A DNA stretch of 64,000 nucleotides from NCBI GenBank assembly GCA_903883965.1, contig CAISCU010000043.1, positions 1 to 64,000 on the forward strand. Reading direction: 5' to 3'. Made by a program: the position numbers and the translations under genes. The notes under the pieces were generated by a model, which did no database searches, had not been told where the DNA came from, and was given only the letters and a program-made list of their open reading frames with translations. Shown here one piece after another: positions 25,762 through 34,259 of the stretch (the stretch's first letter is position 1; the number at the start of each line of letters is the position of its first letter). The DNA comes from an uncultured Bacteroidota bacterium. GTDB taxonomy: Bacteria > Bacteroidota > Bacteroidia > UKL13-3.

Positions 25762-26283
25762 TTATTGTTGCTTAAATTGAAGGCTTTTGCCATTTACACA
25801 ATACCTCAGCCCACCCTTTTCTGTTGGGCCATCATCAAACAAATGCCCAAGATGACCACCACATTTGGCGCACATAATTTCGATCCGTTGCATGCCGTGT
25901 GAATTGTCAACAGCAGTAACAATTGCCTGGTTATTTGCAGCATCAAAAAAACTTGGCCATCCACAGCCACTGTCAAATTTTTGATTGCTCTTAAAAAGAA
26001 CGGTGCCACAACCGGCACACATATAATTTCCTGTATCTAACAAGTGCTCGAAAGGGCTCGAAAAAGGGCGCTCTGTAGCTTTGTTTCTTAAAATCTGAAA
26101 AGTTGGTTCATCTAATTGTTGTTTCCATTCTTCATCTGTATGTTGCACACCAAATATGTAATCTTTTTCAATCACTTCGTGTGGATTTTTTATATTCATT
26201 TCTGAGTTGTTTTGAAATTGGTTGACTTGTCGACAAGATGGATTAAAAACAGTTGCCAATAAGAGTAAGGTAAAGCGTATCAC
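25762..26283 (-). CDS. msrB: Peptide-methionine (R)-S-oxide reductase, exported
   Basis: A 173-residue MsrB that repairs R-methionine sulfoxide in proteins. Zinc ligands CAGC and CAKC, the substrate loop SGCGWPSFF, GHLFDDGP and the catalytic cysteine in RYCVN are all present. The N-terminus has a hydrophobic segment ending in a cysteine (LATVFNPSC), so it is likely an exported or lipid-anchored form working in the periplasm; the lipobox is imperfect. It follows the FAD oxidoreductase gene after 17 bp and may share its transcript. Confidence 0.9.
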   Translation of the reverse strand: MIRFTLLLLATVFNPSCRQVNQFQNNSEMNIKNPHEVIEKDYIFGVQHTDEEWKQQLDEPTFQILRNKATERPFSSPFEHLLDTGNYMCAGCGTVLFKSNQKFDSGCGWPSFFDAANNQAIVTAVDNSHGMQRIEIMCAKCGGHLGHLFDDGPTEKGGLRYCVNGKSLQFKQQ

Positions 26284-26300
26284 AACAAATTAAACAGCTA

Positions 26301-27866
26301 TTACCTCAAGTTGTTTGCAAGTTGATTAAAAATTGCTTGAGCAACATTTTCGCCATCCATAGCAGCAGACACTATTCCACCAGCATAGCCTGCACCTTCA
26401 GCGCAGGGATACAACCCCTTAATGGCAATGTGTTCATAGCTTTCTTTGTCTCTGGGAATTCTAACTGGCGAAGAGGTTCTAGACTCTGTACCTAAAATAA
26501 CCGCATCGTTGGTTAAATAGCCCTTCATTTTTTCTCCAAATGCCCTAAAAGCACCTTGTAAACTTTTAGCAATATCTGCAGGAAGAATCTCTGATAAATT
26601 TCTGCTGACACTGCCAGGTAAATAAGAATGATCGGGTAGTGTTGAAGATATTTTATTATTTACAAAATCTTGTAAGCGCTGAGCCGGGGCCTTTAAACTT
26701 TTTTCTGCCTGCTGGAAACAGTTTTGTTCAACCATTTTTTGGTATTCCATCCCCGCCAATGGACCGAATTTTTCAAAGGCTTTTAGGTCTTTTAATTCTA
26801 CAGAAGTAACTATTCCACTATTTGCATAAGGGTTGTTTCGTTTACTCGGACTCCATCCATTCACAACTATTTCGCCAGGAGCAGTCATAGCAGGAGCAAT
26901 GATACCTCCCGGACACATGCAAAACGAAAACACACCCCTACCTCCTATTTGCTGTACAAGACTATAACTAGCTGCAGGTAAAAAGTCACTTCTATTTCCT
27001 TTGCATTTGTACTGAATTTGATCTATTAATTCTTGGGGGTGTTCTACACGAACTCCTAATGCAAAAGGTTTGGCTTCTATCAATACTTTTTTATGGTAGA
27101 GCAACTCAAAAACATCTCTTGCAGAATGGCCCGTAGCCAATATTACCTGTTCAAAATGATGTATTTCATCATTAATTGTAATGGTTTTAATTGCTGAACC
27201 CTCTATTTTTAAGTCTGTTAATTTGGCGTTGAACCGAATAATACCACCAGCTTGTTCAATGGTTGTTCGAATATTGGTAATAATACCAGGTAATTTATTG
27301 GTTCCAATATGCGGGTGTGCTTCGTATAAAATTTCCGGATTAGCTCCATGCAGTACCAATAATTGCAAAATGCGCTTTACGTCGCCCCTTTTACTGCTCC
27401 TAGTATAAAGTTTCCCGTCACTGTATGTGCCTGCGCCACCCTCTCCAAAGCAATAGTTACTTTCAGGATTGACCAAATTGTTTTTGGTAATATTGGCCAA
27501 ATCTCTTCTGCGCATTTGAACATCCTTTCCCCTTTCAAAAACTATAGGCTTCAAACCCAATTCTATACATTTCAATGCAGCAAATAAACCTGCGGGCCCC
27601 GCACCAATAATGGCGATCTCTTTGGCGTTTGAAACATTTTTAAAATTAAAATCTGGTAGTAATGGTTTTGGTGTTTCGTTCAAAAAAAGGAGTATGCTAA
27701 GGTTAACTCTTATTGGAATTCTTCTGGCATCTAGGCTTTTTCTTAAAGTAGTAAAACCAGAAATGTCTGTGGGTGTGTAACCAAAATTAGCTTGAATTCG
27801 CTTCAAAATTGCTTCTTGATCAAATTGCTCCTCTGGGCTGATCTGTAGTTGAATTTCTTTTTGCAT
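26301..27866 (-). CDS. FAD-dependent oxidoreductase (COG2509-type)
   Basis: A 521-residue flavoprotein. An ~80-residue N-terminal domain is followed by a Rossmann FAD motif IIGAGPAGLFAALKC (about 90), the family stretch CFGEGGAGTYSDGKLYTR, VILATGHSARD and a C-terminal CAEGAGYAGGIVSAAMDG. The family is widespread and annotated as uncharacterised FAD-dependent dehydrogenase. The CFCMCPGG cysteine cluster is also typical. It lies upstream of msrB on the same strand. Substrate is unknown. Confidence 0.85.
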   Translation of the reverse strand: MQKEIQLQISPEEQFDQEAILKRIQANFGYTPTDISGFTTLRKSLDARRIPIRVNLSILLFLNETPKPLLPDFNFKNVSNAKEIAIIGAGPAGLFAALKCIELGLKPIVFERGKDVQMRRRDLANITKNNLVNPESNYCFGEGGAGTYSDGKLYTRSSKRGDVKRILQLLVLHGANPEILYEAHPHIGTNKLPGIITNIRTTIEQAGGIIRFNAKLTDLKIEGSAIKTITINDEIHHFEQVILATGHSARDVFELLYHKKVLIEAKPFALGVRVEHPQELIDQIQYKCKGNRSDFLPAASYSLVQQIGGRGVFSFCMCPGGIIAPAMTAPGEIVVNGWSPSKRNNPYANSGIVTSVELKDLKAFEKFGPLAGMEYQKMVEQNCFQQAEKSLKAPAQRLQDFVNNKISSTLPDHSYLPGSVSRNLSEILPADIAKSLQGAFRAFGEKMKGYLTNDAVILGTESRTSSPVRIPRDKESYEHIAIKGLYPCAEGAGYAGGIVSAAMDGENVAQAIFNQLANNLR

Positions 27867-27977
27867 GAGTTGAGTGTTTATCCCAAAAATCCTTCACAAT
27901 ATTAATCAATCGCTTTCAAACAAATGGATTTCCACATTTGTATGAAAAAATAAAATCAACTATTGAGGTGGCTTTTT

Positions 27978-27985
27978 TACATTTG
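27978..27985 (+). promoter_or_regulatory. -7 element (TACATTTG) of the transketolase operon
   Basis: TACATTTG fits TAnnTTTG and ends 19 bp before ATG 28005. It lies downstream of the in-frame TTG at 27963, which excludes that longer start. Confidence 0.6.
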
Positions 27986-28004
27986 TTACCAAATATTAGA
28001 TTTC

Positions 28005-28856
28005 ATGAACAAATATTCGGCCCAAGAACTCGCCCAAATGTCAAGTCAAGTGAGAAGAGATGTATTAAGAATGGTTCACGGTTGTAAAAGTGGTCATCCT
28101 GGCGGAAGTTTAGGATGTGCCGATTTTTTAACCGCTTTGTATTTCAATGTGATGGACCATAATCCAAATTTTCAAATGGATGGCATCAATGAAGATTTGT
28201 TCTTCTTATCAAATGGACATATTTCACCTGTTTTTTATAGTGTTTTGGCTAGATCTGGTTATTTTCCTGTTGCTGAACTTGCAAGCTTTAGAAGGCTCAA
28301 TTCAAGGCTTCAAGGACACCCAACCACACATGAACACCTTCCGGGAATTCGGGTAGCATCTGGTTCGTTGGGCCAAGGGGTTTCTGTAGCGGCTGGTGCT
28401 GCACTTACTAAAAAATTAAACCAAGACAACAAATTGGTTTACGCTTTAATGGGTGATGGTGAGATTGAAGAAGGTCAAAACTGGGAAGCTTTTATGTTTG
28501 CAGCACACCACAAAATTGACAACCTCATTGTTACCATTGATTTAAATGGTCAACAAATTGATGGATCAACCAAAGAAGTATTGGGCATTGGAAGTGATGT
28601 GATAGAAAAATTGAAAGCTTTTGGCTGGTTGGTGCTTGAAATGGACGGACACAACCACGAGGCCATTCTTGAAACCATGAATTTAGCAAAAACAAATACT
28701 GGAAAGGGAAAGCCCATATTTATTGTCATGAGAACAGAAATGGGTTATCCAGTAGATTTTATGATGGGTAGCCACAAATGGCATGGCGTTGCACCAAACG
28801 ATAACGAACTAGCCAATGCGCTGGGTCAATTACCTGAAACTTTTGGCGACTATTAA
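28005..28856 (+). CDS. Transketolase, N-terminal subunit
   Basis: A 283-residue thiamine-diphosphate-binding half of transketolase, which moves two-carbon units between sugar phosphates in the pentose phosphate pathway. GHPGGSLGCADFLTALY, the GSLGQGVSVAAG turn and the ThDP/Mg motif GDGEIEEGQNWEA ending near IDLNGQQIDG are present. The partner half lies at 30277, beyond a VWA gene. The start at 28005 is supported by the promoter element and by the family N-terminus. Confidence 0.93.
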   Translation: MNKYSAQELAQMSSQVRRDVLRMVHGCKSGHPGGSLGCADFLTALYFNVMDHNPNFQMDGINEDLFFLSNGHISPVFYSVLARSGYFPVAELASFRRLNSRLQGHPTTHEHLPGIRVASGSLGQGVSVAAGAALTKKLNQDNKLVYALMGDGEIEEGQNWEAFMFAAHHKIDNLIVTIDLNGQQIDGSTKEVLGIGSDVIEKLKAFGWLVLEMDGHNHEAILETMNLAKTNTGKGKPIFIVMRTEMGYPVDFMMGSHKWHGVAPNDNELANALGQLPETFGDY

Positions 28857-28870
28857 GCTGTTATATTAGC

Positions 28871-30265
28871 GTGTTTAACCTTACATTTTTACGTGTTGCT
28901 TTCTTACTCATAACAAGTGCTTTGTTGTGCTGTACAGAAACTTTATTTGCACAAAAAGCAAATAAAAAACAAACAACACGAATTTTGTTTTTGTTAGATG
29001 CAAGTGGCAGTATGTATGCCAAACTAGGTAGCGATACCCGCATCAATGTTGCAAAAAGATTGCTTTCTAAGAGTATTGACAGTCTTGCTAATGAAAAAAA
29101 TGTAGAGCTTGCGCTGCGTGTATATGGACACACCTCTCCTCCTGGTGCTAGAAACTGCAAAGATACAAGGCTAGAGGTACCTTTTAGGCCAGAGAACCAC
29201 AAAGACATCATTAAAAAAATTCAGAACATCACCCCAAAAGGTACCACTTTAATTGCCCATTCTTTGTTGCAAGCCGCTTCTGATTTTCCTCAAAACGAAA
29301 ACAGCAGAAACGTCATCATTTTAATTACAGATGGCATTGAAGAGTGCCAGGGCGATCCATGCGCTGTTTCAGAGGCCCTTCAAAGCAAAGGAATTATATT
29401 AAAACCATTTATTATTGGGCTAGGCTCAACCGAAGATTTTAAAAAGGCGTTTGATTGTGTGGGCAGGTACTACGATGCAAACAGCGAGGAAGCGTTTAAT
29501 ACCGTTTTAAATGTGGTAATTTCTCAAGCACTCAACAATACAACTGCTCAAATTAACTTATTAGACATTAACAACAAACCCTCTGAAACCAATGTAAACA
29601 TGAGCTTTTACGACATGCATAGTGGCATGTTGCTCAACAACTATGTGCATACCATTAACGAGAGAGGAAACCCAGATACTGTATTGCTAGACCCTATATA
29701 CAGGTATAAAATGGTGGTGCACACATTACCACCAGTAGTAAAAGAAAACATAGAGTTGATACCTGGTAAACATACCATTATAGCAGCTGATGCACCTCAG
29801 GGCGAATTAACCATTCGGGTAGATGGTTTAACCAATTACAACAACCTACAGGCCATTGTAAAACAAGCAGGGTCTTGCCCAGTTTTGCATATTCAAGATG
29901 CATCAAACAAAGAAAAATACTTGGTTGGAAAATACGATGTAGAAGTGTTGAGTTTACCTAAAATGCTGTTTAAGGGAGTTTCCATAGACCAAAGCACAAC
30001 AACTACCATTCAACTTCCACAACCAGGTAAACTAATTGTCAACTACCAAGTACAGGATTTTTACGCCGATATTTACCAACAAATACGGGGAGAACTAATG
30101 TGGGTTTGTAAAATTCCTTCAGACAAGCGGATGCATCAATTTGTGATACAGCCAGGAGATTATAAAATTATTTACCGGTCAAAATCTAGCTACAAGAGTG
30201 CCAATACTTTTGAAAGGGGATTTAAAATTACTAGCGGACAAGCAACCAATATTATACTCAATTAA
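28871..30265 (+). CDS. Exported von Willebrand factor A domain protein
   Basis: A 464-residue protein. No ATG precedes the domain, so the GTG at 28871, 14 bp after the transketolase stop, is taken as start; it gives a signal peptide (LRVAFLLITSALLCC...LFAQ). The VWA domain runs from about 35 to 220 with an intact metal-binding DASGS motif and ITDGIEECQGDPC. VWA domains bind proteins in a metal-dependent way. The C-terminal ~240 residues are beta-rich with no recognised family. It sits between the two transketolase halves on the same strand and 11 bp before the second, an odd place for an exported protein. Confidence 0.85.
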   Translation: MFNLTFLRVAFLLITSALLCCTETLFAQKANKKQTTRILFLLDASGSMYAKLGSDTRINVAKRLLSKSIDSLANEKNVELALRVYGHTSPPGARNCKDTRLEVPFRPENHKDIIKKIQNITPKGTTLIAHSLLQAASDFPQNENSRNVIILITDGIEECQGDPCAVSEALQSKGIILKPFIIGLGSTEDFKKAFDCVGRYYDANSEEAFNTVLNVVISQALNNTTAQINLLDINNKPSETNVNMSFYDMHSGMLLNNYVHTINERGNPDTVLLDPIYRYKMVVHTLPPVVKENIELIPGKHTIIAADAPQGELTIRVDGLTNYNNLQAIVKQAGSCPVLHIQDASNKEKYLVGKYDVEVLSLPKMLFKGVSIDQSTTTTIQLPQPGKLIVNYQVQDFYADIYQQIRGELMWVCKIPSDKRMHQFVIQPGDYKIIYRSKSSYKSANTFERGFKITSGQATNIILN

Positions 30266-30276
30266 CCATTTAAGAT

Positions 30277-31233
30277 ATGAAGCATTTTGAAATTCAAAAT
30301 ACAAAAGACACCAGAAGCGGATTTGGAGAAGGACTATTAGAACTTGGAAGAAAAAATCCAAAAGTGGTAGCACTTTGTGCCGATTTAACCGGTTCACTTA
30401 AAATGGATGCGTTCCAAAAGGAATTTCCTGATCGTTTTTTTCAGGTAGGAATTGCTGAAGCAAACATGATGGGTGTGGCTGCTGGTATGACAATTGGAGG
30501 ATTTATTCCGTTTACAGGAACATTTGCAAACTTCAGTACTGGTAGGGTTTACGACCAAATCAGACAATCTATAGCCTATTCAGGTAAAAATGTAAAAATA
30601 TGCGCCTCTCATGCTGGTATAACATTGGGTGAAGATGGTGCTACTCATCAAATATTAGAAGATATTGGTTTAATGAAAATGCTTCCGGGCATGACAGTCA
30701 TTAACCCTTGTGACTTTAACCAAACCAAAATGGCAACCATTGCTATTGCCGATTACGATGGGCCAGTTTATTTGAGATTTGGAAGACCTGCAATACCTAA
30801 TTTTACATCTACAACAGAACCTTTTGTGATTGGTAAAGCCTTGATGTTAAACGAAGGTACTGATGTCAGTATATTTGCTACGGGCCACCTGGTTTGGAAA
30901 GCAATTGAAGCTGGACACCGCTTGGCAGAACAAAGTATTTCTGCTGAAATCATCAACATTCATACCATCAAACCTTTGGATGGTGCTGCTATTTTAGCTT
31001 CTGTGGCAAAAACCCGTTGTGTAGTAACAGCAGAAGAACACCAATTAAATGGTGGCTTAGGAGACAGCATTTGTCAATTGTTAGCTGCAAACCTTCCTCT
31101 TCCTGTAGAAATGGTAGGCGTCAATGACAGCTTTGGAGAAAGTGGCACGCCAGATGAATTGATGAAAAAATACGGATTAGATGCAGAGAACATAGTTGCT
31201 GCAGCCTTAAAGGCAATCAGCAGAAAAGGCTAA
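30277..31233 (+). CDS. Transketolase, C-terminal subunit
   Basis: A 318-residue protein with the pyrimidine-binding and C-terminal domains of transketolase: RSGFGEGLLELGRKNPKVV, the catalytic glutamate region VGIAEANMMGVAAGM, GEDGATHQ and the final HQLNGGLGDSICQLL. It combines with the N-terminal subunit at 28005 to one active enzyme. Many Bacteroidota keep the two halves side by side; here a VWA gene separates them. Start 12 bp after that gene indicates a common transcript. Confidence 0.93.
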   Translation: MKHFEIQNTKDTRSGFGEGLLELGRKNPKVVALCADLTGSLKMDAFQKEFPDRFFQVGIAEANMMGVAAGMTIGGFIPFTGTFANFSTGRVYDQIRQSIAYSGKNVKICASHAGITLGEDGATHQILEDIGLMKMLPGMTVINPCDFNQTKMATIAIADYDGPVYLRFGRPAIPNFTSTTEPFVIGKALMLNEGTDVSIFATGHLVWKAIEAGHRLAEQSISAEIINIHTIKPLDGAAILASVAKTRCVVTAEEHQLNGGLGDSICQLLAANLPLPVEMVGVNDSFGESGTPDELMKKYGLDAENIVAAALKAISRKG

Positions 31234-31316
31234 GCCTAACACCTTATAAAAAAATTAATTTTACTGAATTAAGCACGATTTCATGCATAAATTGGGTGCG
31301 TTCCCGTTTAAATGGT

Positions 31317-31324
31317 TAAATTTG
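31317..31324 (+). promoter_or_regulatory. -7 element (TAAATTTG) of the putative inorganic-carbon operon
   Basis: TAAATTTG fits TAnnTTTG; a TTG lies about 22 bp upstream. It ends 5 bp before ATG 31330, so the leader is very short, and it rules out the ATG at 31312. Confidence 0.5.
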
Positions 31325-31329
31325 CATTC

Positions 31330-31692
31330 ATGTTTTCACTCCGTTTTTTGTTGACCCGTCTTTCCAGAATAGCTTTTCTGGTATTGATGTTGCTAACAAT
31401 TGTACTGCTTCCGGGTGCAAAATCTCAGGTTGGGTCTAAGTTATTATGCTCACAAATCAGCAAGGAATCACAACAAACCCTAAATCCTTTCACCACACTA
31501 TCTTTCGAAGAAAACGAAGAATTGGAAGCGCAAAGCGAGTTTGGTGAACCAAGTGAAATTGCTTTAAACAATAGCATTTTTGAATTTGCAAGTTTCAAGG
31601 ATATTCTTCCTGTTGCATCACACAAACAAACTGATTTTTCAGTTCAAGGTTCCGCCCAACTTTTCATCAGGTTGAGGAAAATCTTAGTATAA
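31330..31692 (+). CDS. Small exported or membrane-anchored protein before dabA
   Basis: A 120-residue protein with a basic N-terminus and one long hydrophobic segment (IAFLVLMLLTIVLLPGA) that could be a signal peptide or anchor, followed by an acidic middle (SFEENEELEAQSEF) and a basic end. No family recognised. It is the first gene after the promoter and stops 47 bp before dabA, so it is probably in the same operon. Its role in carbon uptake is only suggested by position. Confidence 0.55.
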   Translation: MFSLRFLLTRLSRIAFLVLMLLTIVLLPGAKSQVGSKLLCSQISKESQQTLNPFTTLSFEENEELEAQSEFGEPSEIALNNSIFEFASFKDILPVASHKQTDFSVQGSAQLFIRLRKILV

Positions 31693-31739
31693 GAACTACC
31701 CTCATAAAGGCGGTTTTTATTATCAATTAATTTTTATTT

Positions 31740-34259
31740 ATGACAAATCAAGAGAATACTTCTTTTGATGAGCGCAAAGTGTTAGAAAAACTAGCACATT
31801 ATCTACCTGCACAAGCGCCATTAAAAGATTTTATACACCACAACACATTGCATGCTTTTCAACACCAAGATTTTTTTGAAGCCTGCAAAAACGCCTATAA
31901 TAGCTTGGGTTACAAAACAAGTTTGAGTATTTTTGAATATAGAACCCTATACAAAAAGGGTAAAATAAAACCCAACATCTTAAAGCACATTCTTTCTCAA
32001 TTAAATGACGAAAAAGGTGACGACTATTGGATGCACATACTCGTTAATTCTACACCAGAGTTGCCACATAAACCTCGACTAGGAAACGTTAGGAATAATT
32101 GGAAAAAACACTTCAAAATTGACTTAGACAGTTTGGTTTTCCCAATACTATTCAGGCTCATATGTAGTTACCTCGATCAAGGTATTTCTGTCTGGAATTT
32201 CCCCGTTCACAAACAAGGTTTTATTGCATCAATCAGGGAGCTTGAAAGGAATAGCTTAGTCAGTATTTTTAAATCAGAGAGAGCTAGGCAATTGTTGTTT
32301 GACAATAATTGTACAATCACCGACTTACTTTCAATTTTAATTGGAAAAGAGTCAATTTTCGAGCATTACTTATTCGACCAACAGTTTTCACATCAGGGAT
32401 GGTCCGGTATGGTGGCACAAATAGAATCAAACCCTCAAACACTTTTAGATAAAAAAGATATCTCTCTTCGAGATCTGATATTTCTGGAGCTATTAATGGA
32501 AATAGATGTCTTAGATGATCATTTTGGGGAAATTTGGGCACCACTTGGCAGTAAAATCAATGATACAATCATTGGTCTTTTTGAATATCAAGCACCCACT
32601 GAGCTTGATAATGCTCTTCAAATTTGGCAGCAAGCTTTTGAATGGTCTTTTTACAATTCTGTATTGGTTGGCATTCAGCAAACTGAGAATTTGAGCTTAG
32701 GTTCTAACACAAAACCACAAATGCAATCCATTTTTTGTATTGATGACAGAGAGTGTTCTTTCAGAAGGCATTTAGAGCAACAAAACCAACAGGTTGAAAC
32801 ATTTGGAACTCCCGGTTTTTTTAATGTCGAGTTTTACTTTCAACCTGAACATGGTAAATTTTATGAAAAGGTTTGCCCAGCACCAATTCATCCTAAATTT
32901 TTAATCAAAGAATTGGAGGGACAAGGGCAAGGTAAGAAAGAGCTGCATTTTAACAAGCACGCCCATTCTTTGTTTTTTGGATGGCTCATTGCTCAAACAC
33001 TTGGACCCTGGTCTGCATTTAAACTATTATTCAATTTATTTATACCAAAAGGTAGTCCGGCCGCCGCCTCTTCTTTTAAACACATGGATCATACCTCAAA
33101 ACTTAAAATTGAGGCCGACCCAATACCCAAAACAGAAAACAACTTACAAGTTGGGTATACTGTAACCGAAATGGCTCATCGGGTAAAAGGTTTAATGAGA
33201 AGTATAGGACTTATAGCAAATTTTTCGAATTTGGTATATGTGGTGGGGCACGGATCAAGTAGTGTCAACAATCCTTATTATGCGGCTTATGATTGTGGTG
33301 CCTGCTCAGGTAGACCAGGAAGCGTGAATGCAAGGGTGTTCTGTTTTATGGCAAACCATCCTCAGGTGAGAGAAATCTTAAAAACTGATGGCATTCATAT
33401 TCCAGAAACTACCCTTTTTATTGGAGTGCTTCACGATACAGCAAGTGATGAAATGGTATTTTATGATGAAGAAAGTGCAATAGAACACCATTCAAATCAA
33501 CATACTCAAAACAAAATACACTTTCAAAATGCGCTATCTTTAAATGCAAAAGAACGCTCAAGAAGACTCGCTTCTACCTCAACAGAAGGTAATGCAAATC
33601 AAGTTCATGAGCGAATGAAAAAAAGAGTGGTTTCTTTGTTTGAACCTCGCCCTGAGCTCAATCATGCCACCAATGCACTATGTGTTATTGGAAGAAGGGC
33701 GCTTACTTCAAGTTTATTTTTAGACAGGCGCGCATTCTTAAATTCTTACAATTACAAAATAGACCCCAATGGAGATGTATTACTAACCATCATCAGACCA
33801 GCTGCTCCCGTTTGCGGTGGAATCAACCTAGAGTATTATTTCTCTCGGGTAGATAACCATAAATTGGGTGCAGGAACCAAGTTGCCGCAAAATGTAATGG
33901 GCTTATTTGGCTTGGCAAATGGATCGGATGGAGACTTAAGGCCGGGTTTACCCTCTCAAATGATTGAAATGCACGACCCATTAAGACTTTTGATGATTGT
34001 AGAACATTTTCCAAATGTGGTTCTAGATGTCATTCAAAGAGAACCGGCAACATATGAGTGGTTTCAACACAATTGGATTAATTTAGTAGCAATTGACCCA
34101 CAAACCAAACAACTTTACTTGTTTAAAAAAGAAAAGTTTGTTCCATACATGCCTATTGATGAAAAAATAAAAGAAGCCTCAGGACTTGAGGGTTTATTTG
34201 TTTCTTCTGATGACAACTTAGATGTTATGAAACTAAAAATGGAGGTTCAACATGGATAA
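31740..34259 (+). CDS. dabA: DabA-like inorganic carbon transporter subunit (DUF2309)
   Basis: An 839-residue DUF2309/DabA protein. In proteobacterial DAB complexes DabA is a carbonic-anhydrase-like zinc protein that, driven by an ion gradient through DabB, turns CO2 into bicarbonate in one direction. The zinc set is conserved: Cys333 and Asp335 in FCIDDREC, His504 in VGHGSS and Cys519 in YDCGACSG, with the same 2- and 15-residue spacings as characterised DabA. The N-terminal PLKDFIHHNTLHAF is typical. It overlaps dabB by 8 bp. Confidence 0.93.
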   Translation: MTNQENTSFDERKVLEKLAHYLPAQAPLKDFIHHNTLHAFQHQDFFEACKNAYNSLGYKTSLSIFEYRTLYKKGKIKPNILKHILSQLNDEKGDDYWMHILVNSTPELPHKPRLGNVRNNWKKHFKIDLDSLVFPILFRLICSYLDQGISVWNFPVHKQGFIASIRELERNSLVSIFKSERARQLLFDNNCTITDLLSILIGKESIFEHYLFDQQFSHQGWSGMVAQIESNPQTLLDKKDISLRDLIFLELLMEIDVLDDHFGEIWAPLGSKINDTIIGLFEYQAPTELDNALQIWQQAFEWSFYNSVLVGIQQTENLSLGSNTKPQMQSIFCIDDRECSFRRHLEQQNQQVETFGTPGFFNVEFYFQPEHGKFYEKVCPAPIHPKFLIKELEGQGQGKKELHFNKHAHSLFFGWLIAQTLGPWSAFKLLFNLFIPKGSPAAASSFKHMDHTSKLKIEADPIPKTENNLQVGYTVTEMAHRVKGLMRSIGLIANFSNLVYVVGHGSSSVNNPYYAAYDCGACSGRPGSVNARVFCFMANHPQVREILKTDGIHIPETTLFIGVLHDTASDEMVFYDEESAIEHHSNQHTQNKIHFQNALSLNAKERSRRLASTSTEGNANQVHERMKKRVVSLFEPRPELNHATNALCVIGRRALTSSLFLDRRAFLNSYNYKIDPNGDVLLTIIRPAAPVCGGINLEYYFSRVDNHKLGAGTKLPQNVMGLFGLANGSDGDLRPGLPSQMIEMHDPLRLLMIVEHFPNVVLDVIQREPATYEWFQHNWINLVAIDPQTKQLYLFKKEKFVPYMPIDEKIKEASGLEGLFVSSDDNLDVMKLKMEVQHG

